Shown one piece after another: positions 55,733 through 64,000 of a stretch of 64,000 nucleotides of DNA. Origin of the DNA: Alistipes sp. Zagget8. Lineage in GTDB: Bacteria; Bacteroidota; Bacteroidia; Bacteroidales; Rikenellaceae. The notes beneath the pieces were generated by a model. That model worked only from the letters and a program-made list of their open reading frames with translations. It had not been told where the DNA came from and searched no databases. Each line of letters opens with the position of its first letter. Position 1 is the stretch's first letter. Made by a program: the position numbers and the translations under genes. Location of the stretch: contig MSHJ01000005.1 of NCBI GenBank assembly GCA_001941065.1, positions 124,001-188,000 on the forward strand, given 5' to 3'.

Positions 55733-57232
55733 TTAAAGTCCGTATTTCTCATACTCCTTGTTGTCGAGCGCATAGCCCGAGTAGACCACCTGCGTGTCGG
55801 GAATGGGGTAGTACTCGTGGCAGGGCAGGATGGCGTTGCGCACGGTTTCGTAATCGGCCGATTCGAGGGTCTTCGTGTACCAGATGCCCCACCGCACGAG
55901 GTCGAATTTGCGCTGGAATTCGCCGATCAGTTCGCGGGCGCGTTCGTTCTGAATCTCTTCGAGCGTACGCTCCCAACTCTTGAAAGCCGAGAACTCGGCG
56001 ATGCCCGCACGGTTCTTCACCTGATTGAGATACAGCTTGGTCTGTTCCAGATTCTCCTTCATGCACCAGCACTCGGCCATCATCAGTACGGCGTCGGCGT
56101 AGCGGAAGACCTTGTAGTTGTTCGAGTCGTAGCTGTCGCGCATGCCGGGGCACCAGAATTTCGGACCCAGCCAGGGCCGTGTGCCGACGCTTTTGAACTC
56201 CTGTCCGTCGTACTCCCAGGCGAGGTTCATCTCCACACGGCGGTCGCCGCCCGTGCGGGTCTGCAAACCGGCGCTGAAAACCAGGTTGGGCCGCATACCG
56301 GGCCACACGTTGGCGTCGTCGCCCAGCTCCTCGATCTTCACGCCGTCGAAAATGTCGGACCCCGACTCGGCGGTGGTCTGGTTGGGCATGCAGATGCAGG
56401 CATAGTTCGACGTGTAGATCAGCCCGCCGGAGGTGTAGGAGTGCTGGATTTCGAGGATCGACTCGGGGGTGTTCTTCTTACGGAAAGGAACGTCCGAAAG
56501 CGGGTACTGGTCGAGTGTGCCGTAGATTTTTTCCAATTCGCCCAGCGCCTCGAGCGCCGTGTCCCACTGTTTGTTCCACATCGCCATCTTGGCGGCGAGC
56601 ATCCACCCGACGGCCGCGCCCATGCGGTTGTCGGCGATTTCCGACGAACGCACCTGGTCGAGGTCGGGAACGGCCTCCATCAGCTCTTCGATCAGGTAAC
56701 TGCGCGTCTCGGCGGCCGGCATACGCGGCAGGCAGGCCGTCTGGTTGAGCAGTTCCTCGGTGTTGACGTCGATCGTGTAGAACGGCACGTCGCCGAAGAC
56801 CGACGTGAGCAGATGGTAGTACATCGCCCGCAGGATGATGCCCTCGGCCAGCAGCTTACTGCGGTCCTCCTCGCTCACCGTGGCGTTCCGGATGCCCTCG
56901 ATGGCGGCGTTGCAGTACATCACGGCCTTGTAGCACTGCGTCCACACCGTAGACCCGTATCCGGGCAGCGCGGGTGAGATTTCGAGACGCGAGTCGTAGA
57001 CCGTCGGCGAATTGTGGAACAGCAGGTCGGTGACGCCCTCGGTCATCACGCCGAAATTGAAATTATAGATCGTCTTGAGCGGAATGTAGCAGCTGTTCAG
57101 ACCGGCGATGCACTCCGACTTGTTGCGGTAGAAATTGCTCCGGTTGACGAAAAACTCGGGCGATTCCTGAAGCGAGCAGGCGCCTGCAAGCGCCGCTGCG
57201 ACCGTCAGCAAAACTATTTTCATCGATTTCAT
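55733..57232 (-). CDS. SusD/RagB family lipoprotein (PUL-2)
   Basis: A 499-residue lipoprotein with lipobox LAGAC (C19). The SusD features are present: AEGIILRAMYYHLLTSVFGDVPF at the helical start (text split here as ILRAMYYHLL and VFGDVPF, about residues 128-145) and IQNERARELIGEFQRKFDLV near 440-460. It is shorter than the PUL-1 SusD but within family range. It pairs with the SusC encoded 18 bp upstream. Confidence 0.95.
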   Translation of the reverse strand: MKSMKIVLLTVAAALAGACSLQESPEFFVNRSNFYRNKSECIAGLNSCYIPLKTIYNFNFGVMTEGVTDLLFHNSPTVYDSRLEISPALPGYGSTVWTQCYKAVMYCNAAIEGIRNATVSEEDRSKLLAEGIILRAMYYHLLTSVFGDVPFYTIDVNTEELLNQTACLPRMPAAETRSYLIEELMEAVPDLDQVRSSEIADNRMGAAVGWMLAAKMAMWNKQWDTALEALGELEKIYGTLDQYPLSDVPFRKKNTPESILEIQHSYTSGGLIYTSNYACICMPNQTTAESGSDIFDGVKIEELGDDANVWPGMRPNLVFSAGLQTRTGGDRRVEMNLAWEYDGQEFKSVGTRPWLGPKFWCPGMRDSYDSNNYKVFRYADAVLMMAECWCMKENLEQTKLYLNQVKNRAGIAEFSAFKSWERTLEEIQNERARELIGEFQRKFDLVRWGIWYTKTLESADYETVRNAILPCHEYYPIPDTQVVYSGYALDNKEYEKYGL

Positions 57233-57250
57233 AATCGTAGTCGTTTTTGA

Positions 57251-60200
57251 TTAGTAGCGGATTTGAACGCTGAATATCACCGTGCGTGCCCGCGGATAGG
57301 CTCCCATGTCGACGCGCCGCAGCGTCGAGCTTTCGCTCGATGTCGAAACGTCGGGGTCGAATCCGTTGTATTTCGACCACAGGTAGAGGTTTTCGCCGCT
57401 GACGCTCAGCGTGATGTCGCGCAGCCATTTCACCCGCTTGCGCAGGTCGAACGTGTAACCCACCGAAACGTTTTTCAGACGCAGATACGATGCGTCGTGC
57501 ACCTGCAGGTCGCTCGGCACGTGCACCTGCACGGCGCCCGCGCGGGGCAGGTTGGAATCGGGATTGCGCACCGGATGCCACGAATTGGCCATGTAGCGGT
57601 ACTGGTTCGAGGAGTAGGTGCCGGCCATGTAAAGCTCCGAGTAGTTGTAGATTTTGCCGCCGAGCGAATAGGCGAAATAGACGCCGACCTTCAGCTGCCC
57701 GATGTTGAACGTGTTCTGCAGACCGCCGTAGATCGTGGGGTCGGCGTTGCCCAGATAGACCAGGTCCTTCTGGTCCAGCGAGCCGTCGTTGTTGGTGTCG
57801 ATGTAGCGCGGCAGGCCGGGGCTGAGCGAGGTCGTGGCCGAAACATAGGTGTTGGTCACCTTGTTGCGCTCGATCTCCTCCTGGTTGTGCCACACGCCGC
57901 CGTACTTGAAGCCCCAGAGGGCGTTGAGCGGACGGTCCTTGACGTAGCCGTACATCATGTACTGGCTGTTGCCGGGACTGTTCATCGCGCTGACGAAATC
58001 CTCCGAGCCGATGTCCTCGACCATCTGTTTGTTGTGCGAGAGCGTGAGCGACGTGGACCACGAGAACTTGGGCTTGACGATGTTGCGCGTCTCGACGGTC
58101 AGCTCCACGCCTTTGTTCGACGTGCGTCCGATGTTCTCGAAATGGTTCGTGAAGCCCGACTGCGAGGCCTTCTGGACCGATAGCAGCAGGTCGCGGGTTT
58201 TCGAAATGTAGGCTTCGAAGGTGATGTTCAGGCGTTTCTTGAACAGCGAGGCGTCGATGGCGGCGTTGTAGAGGTCGGTGGTCTCCCACGTGAGGTTGTC
58301 GCTCGCCACGCGCACTGGGTAGAACGCCGTCGACTGCGAGCCTCCCAGCAGGTAGCCGTCCGAGGTCGAGGTGTAGGCCTCGATCGAGCGGTAGGGTTTG
58401 ATGGCGTCGTTGCCCGTGCGGCCGGCGCTCACGCGCAGCGACAGCTCCTCGATCCAGCGCACGCGGCGCATGAAATATTCGTTCGAAATGTTCCACTTGA
58501 CGGCCGCCGAGGGGAAGAAGCCCCATTTGTGGTTGGCGGCGAAATTCGACGAACCGTCGTAACGGCCGGTCAGCGTCAGGTAGTAGCGTTTCTTGTAGTT
58601 GTAGTTCACGCGGGCCAGCACCGACATCTTCGTGATGTAGTTCGTGTAGGAGGTGCTCGTGTAGTTCTCCTTGTCGTAGATGCCGTTCATGTTGTTCCAC
58701 TTGTTGTCGTCGACGATCAGCCCTTTGGCGTTGAGGTCGAAGCCGTTGAGGCGCGATTTCGAACCCGTGAAACCGCCCATCACGTCGAAATAGTGGCCTG
58801 TCTTGGCCGTGTAGGCGTAGGTTACGGTGTTCTCGGTCGAAAGCGTGCGTGTGTCGTACTCGGCGCGGTAGCCCTCGCCGCCCTCGCCTTCGTTCTTGAC
58901 GGGCAGCGTGCTCGGGTAGAAGCGGTAGTCGTGGCGCTGGTAGAGGTAGTAGGTGAATTTGCTGCTGATCTTCAGTCCTTCGATGGGTTTGATGTCCACG
59001 TATAACGTGTTGGTCGAGGCAAATCGCTCCAGCGTGTTGTCGTTCAGGTCGATCGTGTAGCGTGGATTGTTGATCGTCTGTCCCGATCCGTAGAAGGGGT
59101 TGTAGGTGTCCTCGGGGCCCAGCACGGGAGCCAGGTAGGTCGCGGCGTTCCACACCGACGAGCCGCCGATGTTGGCCTTGTTGTTGGCCTCGTCGCGGTA
59201 GGAGAGCGACGAGTTGACGCCTGCCGTGAACCATTTGGCGAAATCGTGCGACACGTTGACGCGGGCCGTCGTGCGCTGGAAGCCGCTGTCGTCGACGATG
59301 CCCTGGATGTCGCTGTAACCCAGCGACACGAAATAGCTGCTGGTCTTCGAACGGCCCGACACCGAGAGATTGTAGTTCTGGTAGGGAGCCGTGCGGGTGA
59401 TTTCGTCGATCCAGTTGGTGCCCTTGCCCAGCGAGTAGGGGTCGTTGTAGGTGTAGTCCTGGACCGGACGGTTGCCCATCTGCCAGTTGAAATAGGTCAC
59501 GTCGTTGCGGTAGAGGGCGAACTCCGTGGCGTTCATCACGTCGAGGTTGCGGGGCAGCTGCGAGAAGCCCATGTCGGCCTTGAGCGTGATCCACGGCTTG
59601 CTCACCGTGGGATTGCCCTTCCGCGTGGTGACGATGATGACGCCGTTCGATCCGCGTGCGCCGTAGATGGCCGTCGACGAGGCATCCTTGAGGACCGAGA
59701 TCGACTCGATGTCGGCCGAATTGATGTCGCTCAGGTCCTGCACGGCGTCGATGATGCCGTCGACGACGATCAGCGGTTCGTTCGACGCGGTGATCGACCG
59801 CGTGCCGCGGATGCGGATCGAGGTCGAGGCGGTCGGGTCGCCCGATGTGGACATGATGTCGGCGCCGGCCACGCGGCCCTGTAAGGCCTGGTCGACCGAG
59901 ACGACCGGGATGTCCTTGATGTCGCCCATCTTCACATTGGTCACCGAACCCGTCAGGTCGGTTTTTTTCACCTCGCTGTAACCGATCACGACCACCTCGT
60001 CGATGTCCTTGTTGTCGGCCACCAGTTCGACGTCGATCTGCGAGCGGTTGCCGACCCTGATTTTCTGGGGCACATAGCCCAGGTAGGAGAAGTCGAGAAC
60101 CGACTCGGCGGACGGTGCGGAGAGGGTGTAGGCGCCTTTCGCGTCGGTCGTGGTTCCCCGGGACGAACCCGAGAGGATGACGGTGACGCCGGCGAGCGGG

Positions 60201-60562
60201 CTGCCGCTGTCGCTGTCGGTGACGACGCCCTTCACCGTGCCCGCGGTCCGGGCTGCGGGTTTCAGCGCGACGTCGAGCTGTGTCCGTCCTTCGGTGGGGA
60301 CTTTTCGGGCGAGGTAGCCTTCACGGGAGAATTCGAGCACGGCCGCGGCGGAAGGGACCCGGATGGCATAAGCGCCCTTCGCGTCGGTCGTGGTTGACGT
60401 TGCCGAGCCGGAGAGCGCGACGCTCACGCCGGCCAGCGGCCTGCCGCTGTCGCCGTCGGTGACGGTTCCCCGGACCTCGGCGGCCGGCTGGGCCGCGAGA
60501 GAGGAGAGGGTAACCGATACCAGTACGGTCAGCGCACCGATCATTTTGCAGAATTTTCTCAT
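57251..60562 (-). CDS. SusC/RagA family TonB-linked transporter with doubled N-terminal domain (PUL-2)
   Basis: A 1103-residue TonB-dependent transporter with signal peptide about 1-26. It carries two consecutive carboxypeptidase-regulatory-like domains at about 29-101 and 109-182, offset by exactly 80 residues; most SusC proteins have one. The TonB-box region DIDEVVVIGYSEVKKTDLTG is at about 186-205, then plug (IRGTRSITASNEPLIVVDG) and barrel, ending FSVQIRY. It imports the glycan fragments made by the PUL-2 enzymes. The extra domain adds about 55-80 residues relative to the PUL-1 SusC. Confidence 0.95.
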   Translation of the reverse strand: MRKFCKMIGALTVLVSVTLSSLAAQPAAEVRGTVTDGDSGRPLAGVSVALSGSATSTTTDAKGAYAIRVPSAAAVLEFSREGYLARKVPTEGRTQLDVALKPAARTAGTVKGVVTDSDSGSPLAGVTVILSGSSRGTTTDAKGAYTLSAPSAESVLDFSYLGYVPQKIRVGNRSQIDVELVADNKDIDEVVVIGYSEVKKTDLTGSVTNVKMGDIKDIPVVSVDQALQGRVAGADIMSTSGDPTASTSIRIRGTRSITASNEPLIVVDGIIDAVQDLSDINSADIESISVLKDASSTAIYGARGSNGVIIVTTRKGNPTVSKPWITLKADMGFSQLPRNLDVMNATEFALYRNDVTYFNWQMGNRPVQDYTYNDPYSLGKGTNWIDEITRTAPYQNYNLSVSGRSKTSSYFVSLGYSDIQGIVDDSGFQRTTARVNVSHDFAKWFTAGVNSSLSYRDEANNKANIGGSSVWNAATYLAPVLGPEDTYNPFYGSGQTINNPRYTIDLNDNTLERFASTNTLYVDIKPIEGLKISSKFTYYLYQRHDYRFYPSTLPVKNEGEGGEGYRAEYDTRTLSTENTVTYAYTAKTGHYFDVMGGFTGSKSRLNGFDLNAKGLIVDDNKWNNMNGIYDKENYTSTSYTNYITKMSVLARVNYNYKKRYYLTLTGRYDGSSNFAANHKWGFFPSAAVKWNISNEYFMRRVRWIEELSLRVSAGRTGNDAIKPYRSIEAYTSTSDGYLLGGSQSTAFYPVRVASDNLTWETTDLYNAAIDASLFKKRLNITFEAYISKTRDLLLSVQKASQSGFTNHFENIGRTSNKGVELTVETRNIVKPKFSWSTSLTLSHNKQMVEDIGSEDFVSAMNSPGNSQYMMYGYVKDRPLNALWGFKYGGVWHNQEEIERNKVTNTYVSATTSLSPGLPRYIDTNNDGSLDQKDLVYLGNADPTIYGGLQNTFNIGQLKVGVYFAYSLGGKIYNYSELYMAGTYSSNQYRYMANSWHPVRNPDSNLPRAGAVQVHVPSDLQVHDASYLRLKNVSVGYTFDLRKRVKWLRDITLSVSGENLYLWSKYNGFDPDVSTSSESSTLRRVDMGAYPRARTVIFSVQIRY
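59999..60478 (-). repeat. Intragenic tandem duplication of 80 codons in susC
   Basis: Codons 29-108 and 109-188 encode matching stretches, for example TDGDSGRPLAGVSVALSGS versus TDSDSGSPLAGVTVILSGS, and TTTDAKGAYAI versus TTTDAKGAYTL. The equal 240-bp offset without gaps indicates a tandem duplication followed by divergence. Confidence 0.8.
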
Positions 60563-60592
60563 ATTGTCAGATAGTGTTTAGGGTGCTTCGTT

Positions 60593-62182
60593 TCAGCGTT
60601 CTATTTGCGTAACCACGCGGAAATCGCGGTTGCGGATGTGGTCCGTGCCGACGATCTCGATTTCGGCGCCGGGGTCCTTCGGGGTGTAGAGGTAGAGGCG
60701 CACGGGTTTCTGTTTGAGCCAGGGGTAGCGGTCGTAGGGAATGATGCCCTCCTCGACCAGCGACCGGGCCAGCGGGTCGTAACGCTGCACCAGCTGTCCG
60801 CGTCCGTAGGTCTGCACGCCGTTTTCGCGGCAGACGAACGTCCAGTTGGGCGCCACGCCCCAGAAGAAGACCAGCACCGACGGCGCACCGCCCGCGGGGT
60901 CGAGCGCCGAGGAGCTGGCGATGCCCGTGTTCGACGTGACGCCCTTGTTGTAGACCCGGTATTGCTGTTTGCTGTTGCCGTTGGCCCAGTCGACGAGCGA
61001 GCGGCTTTCGAGGCGGTCGCCCCGGAAAACATACTCGGTGAAGGCCGCGGGATAACCGTTGTTGCAGAGGCCCTGCCGGTACCACCAGTTGCCCGTGATG
61101 GCCGGATGGACATACTCCACCATGCGGTCGCTGACGCGCGTCGTGCCCTCGGTGTGCCAGTCGCCCGTCATGATGGTCACGTCGTAATCCTGCAGCAGGA
61201 CGAACAGTTCGTCTTTGTTCTTGAGGTTGTACCAGATGTCGTCCCACGCGCCGTTGTTGGCCACGAGCGGCACATGGGCCGCCACGACGAGCTGCCGGAT
61301 TTCGGGATCGAGCGCCCGGAGGTCCTTATAGAGCCATGCGAGCTGCTCCGGGGTGATGATTTTGTCGTATTTGTTGCGTCCGTGGTAGAGCATATCGTCG
61401 AGCACGACGTAATGGACCTTGCCGATGTTGAACGAGTAGTAGGTCGGACCGAAATACTTGCGGTATTCGGCTTCGGCCTCGTAGTCGTTTTCGTATTTGT
61501 GGCAATGGTCGTGGTTGCCGATGACGTGGTACATCAGGAAGGGGGTGTCTTTGGCCAGACGCAGGTATTCGGGCATGCCCGTCTTGTTGCGGAACCAGTA
61601 TTCCGAGTGGGTCATATCTCCCAGGTTCAGTCCGTAGACCGGCGTGCGCTGCATCAGGCTGTCGGCATATTTGACCAGCCGGGGCATGAAATCGTTGCGG
61701 AACTGCACCGAGTCGACCGGGGCGATGACATTGCCGCTGCCGGGCGGGATGTCGATCACGCGGCCCGAGACGTGCTCGTCGGCCACCACGAGCAGCGTGT
61801 AGTCGTCGTTGTCGGCGCGTGTGAGGTGGAAATCGAACTGCTGGACGCTCTTTTTGCCCGCCGTTTTGTCGAGGGCGTAAAAGAATTTGGGCAGGAATCC
61901 GGAATAGACCTCCGGGTCGTAGCCGCGCGGCGTGGAGATCATCACGAACTCCGAGCGCGAAAGTCTGGTCTTGAGCCAGTAGCGGCCTTCGGCATCGGTC
62001 TTCACGACATTGAAGCCGTCGGAGACGACGACCCCTTCGATACCGCGTCCCCCGCACGCGACGTAACCTTTGACCGTGGCTCCCGGTTTGTCGGGGAGGG
62101 GCGGCAGTCCGGCGCCCCGGACCGGTGCCGCAAAGAGCGCGGCAGCGGCCAGGAAGAGCAGGAATTTTCTGTTTTTCATCAT
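60593..62182 (-). CDS. Secreted calcineurin-like metallophosphoesterase, paralogue 1 (non-lipidated)
   Basis: A 529-residue exported protein with a signal peptide (about 1-24). A small beta domain (about 35-95, VKGYVACGGRGIEGVVVSDG) precedes the calcineurin-like core and a C-terminal beta domain. Metal-binding motifs are ADEH (DxH), NLGDMTHSEYW, IGNHDHCHK and AAHVPLVAN. The last motif, normally GHxH, reads GDWH here, so one expected histidine is an aspartate. It may act on phosphomonoesters or phosphodiesters in the periplasm. It lies between its paralogue and SusC, with a 30-bp gap to SusC. Confidence 0.85.
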   Translation of the reverse strand: MMKNRKFLLFLAAAALFAAPVRGAGLPPLPDKPGATVKGYVACGGRGIEGVVVSDGFNVVKTDAEGRYWLKTRLSRSEFVMISTPRGYDPEVYSGFLPKFFYALDKTAGKKSVQQFDFHLTRADNDDYTLLVVADEHVSGRVIDIPPGSGNVIAPVDSVQFRNDFMPRLVKYADSLMQRTPVYGLNLGDMTHSEYWFRNKTGMPEYLRLAKDTPFLMYHVIGNHDHCHKYENDYEAEAEYRKYFGPTYYSFNIGKVHYVVLDDMLYHGRNKYDKIITPEQLAWLYKDLRALDPEIRQLVVAAHVPLVANNGAWDDIWYNLKNKDELFVLLQDYDVTIMTGDWHTEGTTRVSDRMVEYVHPAITGNWWYRQGLCNNGYPAAFTEYVFRGDRLESRSLVDWANGNSKQQYRVYNKGVTSNTGIASSSALDPAGGAPSVLVFFWGVAPNWTFVCRENGVQTYGRGQLVQRYDPLARSLVEEGIIPYDRYPWLKQKPVRLYLYTPKDPGAEIEIVGTDHIRNRDFRVVTQIER

Positions 62183-62205
62183 GTTAAAAGCAATATGGAT
62201 TCGGA

Positions 62206-63792
62206 TTATTCGATCTTCGTGTCGATCACGTGCAGCAGCGATCCCCGCTGGTTGGTCACCGTGATGCGGATGGCTGCCGCGGGGTCCTCGGGAATGTATT
62301 GCAGCCAGTGGTCGGCCGTGCGTACCGTCGCACACCACGAATACCGCTGCCATCCGATCAGCCCCTGGTTGCAGAAATCGCGGTGAATGGGGTCGTAACG
62401 CGCCACGCGGGTCAGCCGGTTTGAGGTCTGCACGCCGTTCTCGTAGCAGGTGAAGGTCCAGTCGGGGCGCATCTCCCAGAGGTTGACCAGCACCGCAGGC
62501 GAACCCCCGGCGGGGTCGGACGCCGTTCCGGGGGCGGCGGTCCCGGTGTTGGTCGTGACGCCCTTGTTGTAGATGCGGTAGCGTTCCGAGGCGTATTCGT
62601 CGCCGAACGGCACGATGCGGTGGCTCATGGAGGTTCCGTTGACGGTGCAGGCCGAGAAGGCCGCCGGGGTTCCGTCGTTGCAGAGGAGTTTGTACCACCA
62701 CGTTCCGCAGACGGCCGGAAGGATGTATTCCGAGGCCTTGTCGCTGATGCGGACCGAGTGGGCGTGGTGCCAGTGGCCGCTCATCACCGTCAGGTTGTAG
62801 GCGTCGAAAAGCGCGTAGAACTCGTCGAAATTTTCAAGGGCTTTTTTGTAGGTGCCGTCCGTCTGGAGGCCGTTGACCGTGGGAACGTGCATCGCTGCGA
62901 CCACGTCGCGCACGGAGGGGTCCATCGCTGCGAGGTCCTTGCGGAGCCACTCCATCTGGCGGTCGTCGATCCGCGTGTCGTAGGCGTTCGAACCTTTGTA
63001 GACCATATTGTCGAGCACGATGTAGTGGATGCTGCCCAGGTTGAACGAATAGTAGGTGGGGCCGAGCGCCGCTTTGTATTGCGCATCGGCCGTGTCGTCG
63101 GCGACCTTGTGGCAGTAGTCGTGGTTGCCGATGACGTGGAAGACCGGAAAGTCGATGTCCGCCATCGCCTCGATGTACTGCGGGAAGGAGTAGTTCTTCG
63201 AATACCAGTATTCCGAGTGGGTCATATCGCCCAGATTCAGTCCGTAGACGCGATACCCTGCGGGGGCTGCGGCGGCATGAGCGGCGAGTGCGGGGATGAA
63301 CCGGTCGCGGCACTGCTTGGCGTCGAGTTCGGCGACGACCGTTCCGCCGTCGTCGGGATAGCCCGGCTTGCGCCCCGAGATGTGCATGTCGGCCATGACC
63401 AGCAGCAGGTGGCGGGTGTTGTCCACGGCGGTCAGGTCGAAATCGAAACGCTGAACGCCCGGCGCGGCGGGGTCGATGGCCGCATAGAATGCCGGAAGGA
63501 TGCCGTCGCGGGAGGTCTCGTAGCCCGAAGGTATGGAGATACGCACGAAATCGGCCGACGCGAGGTCGCACGTGAAGGAATAATAGCCTGCGGCATCGGT
63601 TTTCACGACATTCGCGCCGTCGGAAACGGCGACGCCGGCAATGCCCTGCCCGTCGCAGCGGACATATCCGCAAACATTCCCGGCCCCGGAGGGCGGGGGA
63701 GCCGGTTCTCCGGAGGACGTGTCGGACGAACAGCCTGTGAAGGACATCGATGCGAGTGCCGCTGATAAAAGACAATTCAGGATTCGGTTCAT
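62206..63792 (-). CDS. Calcineurin-like metallophosphoesterase lipoprotein, paralogue 2
   Basis: A 528-residue lipoprotein (lipobox FTGC, C20). It has the same three-part layout as paralogue 1: N-terminal beta domain (VCGYVRCDGQGIAGVAVSDG), calcineurin-like core and C-terminal domain. The motifs are complete: ADMH, NLGDMTHSEYW, IGNHDYCHK, AAMHVP and SGHWHHAH. It is probably on the cell surface or outer membrane, while its partner is soluble. It is the first gene of PUL-2. The ATG at 63792 gives the lipoprotein signal peptide; upstream in-frame codons do not. Confidence 0.88.
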   Translation of the reverse strand: MNRILNCLLSAALASMSFTGCSSDTSSGEPAPPPSGAGNVCGYVRCDGQGIAGVAVSDGANVVKTDAAGYYSFTCDLASADFVRISIPSGYETSRDGILPAFYAAIDPAAPGVQRFDFDLTAVDNTRHLLLVMADMHISGRKPGYPDDGGTVVAELDAKQCRDRFIPALAAHAAAAPAGYRVYGLNLGDMTHSEYWYSKNYSFPQYIEAMADIDFPVFHVIGNHDYCHKVADDTADAQYKAALGPTYYSFNLGSIHYIVLDNMVYKGSNAYDTRIDDRQMEWLRKDLAAMDPSVRDVVAAMHVPTVNGLQTDGTYKKALENFDEFYALFDAYNLTVMSGHWHHAHSVRISDKASEYILPAVCGTWWYKLLCNDGTPAAFSACTVNGTSMSHRIVPFGDEYASERYRIYNKGVTTNTGTAAPGTASDPAGGSPAVLVNLWEMRPDWTFTCYENGVQTSNRLTRVARYDPIHRDFCNQGLIGWQRYSWCATVRTADHWLQYIPEDPAAAIRITVTNQRGSLLHVIDTKIE

Positions 63793-63841
63793 GGAAGGTT
63801 GGATTTGCGTGTTGCCGCCTGGCAACGGTTAGTCGGTACGG

Positions 63842-63849
63842 CAAATGTA
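63842..63849 (-). promoter_or_regulatory. Probable -7 box for the PUL-2 operon
   Basis: On the minus strand TACATTTG fits the -7 consensus, 50 bp before the first ATG. The -33 position (about 63871) reads CTG instead of TTG, so it may need an activator. The rest of the region to the right edge has no gene; a small CCGAA/TTCGG hairpin lies at the very edge. Confidence 0.4.
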
Positions 63850-64000
63850 CCCATAAATAGATAGCCCCCGCAGGAGGATGGGGAAAATCAAACCCGTGGA
63901 AAATTCAATGCGTTGATTGTCTGCGTATTGTTGAGAATCAGGACTTGTTTTATCAAACTTTATGACCGCATTTTAACGCCCGAAAAGCCTCTTCGGCCGT

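Overview
The window comes from a high-GC gut Bacteroidales, most likely Alistipes or a close Rikenellaceae relative (inference, no search was run). The evidence is two SusC/SusD polysaccharide-utilisation loci (PULs), several SPII lipoproteins, a Bacteroidetes-type tyrosine integrase, and promoters of the Bacteroidetes form TTG-N19/20-TAnnTTTG. I found no rRNA, tRNA or CRISPR array.

Layout. Positions 1-899 hold the 5' part of a leftward integrase, probably the end of a mobile element lying outside the window, followed by a nested hairpin. From 1149 to 11315 is housekeeping: tsaD, a divergent TamB-like giant, an exbB-exbD-tonB energising cluster, a DUF1573 protein, an MTA/SAH deaminase and thiol peroxidase. 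From 11405 to 13622 (minus) are a secreted beta-propeller and a phosphate-selective-type porin with a long upstream region. A membrane protein and glgB follow on minus, then a POT peptide transporter and a periplasmic-TPR sensor kinase on plus. From 21235 to 27909 is an efflux module: TetR regulator, TolC, adaptor, RND pump and a PII-like small protein. A PhnP-type metallo-beta-lactamase-fold hydrolase and an SDR oxidoreductase complete the first half.

The second half is two convergent PULs. PUL-1 (30002-45919, plus) is GH88, a heparinase II/III-type lyase, a surface lipoprotein, SusC, SusD, a PL8 chondroitinase-type lyase and GH95. The set points to glycosaminoglycan breakdown: lyases cut the chain, GH88 clips the unsaturated uronic acid and GH95 removes an alpha-linked fucose-like sugar. 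PUL-2 (46031-63792, minus; first gene at the right) is two paralogous calcineurin-type metallophosphoesterases, SusC with a doubled N-terminal domain, SusD, three BACON/fimbrillin/DUF5689-type lipoproteins, GH20 hexosaminidase and GH2 beta-galactosidase. This suggests a galactose/HexNAc glycan that may carry phosphate. The PULs meet at a palindrome of more than 40 bp. No PUL regulator or sulfatase is visible in the window.

The least expected structure is between genes. One dispersed repeat of about 85 bp has three copies and carries an outward-facing promoter. A second dispersed repeat has two copies and folds into two hairpins whose stems differ in sequence but still pair. There is also a duplicated terminator cassette and a 64-bp tandem repeat.
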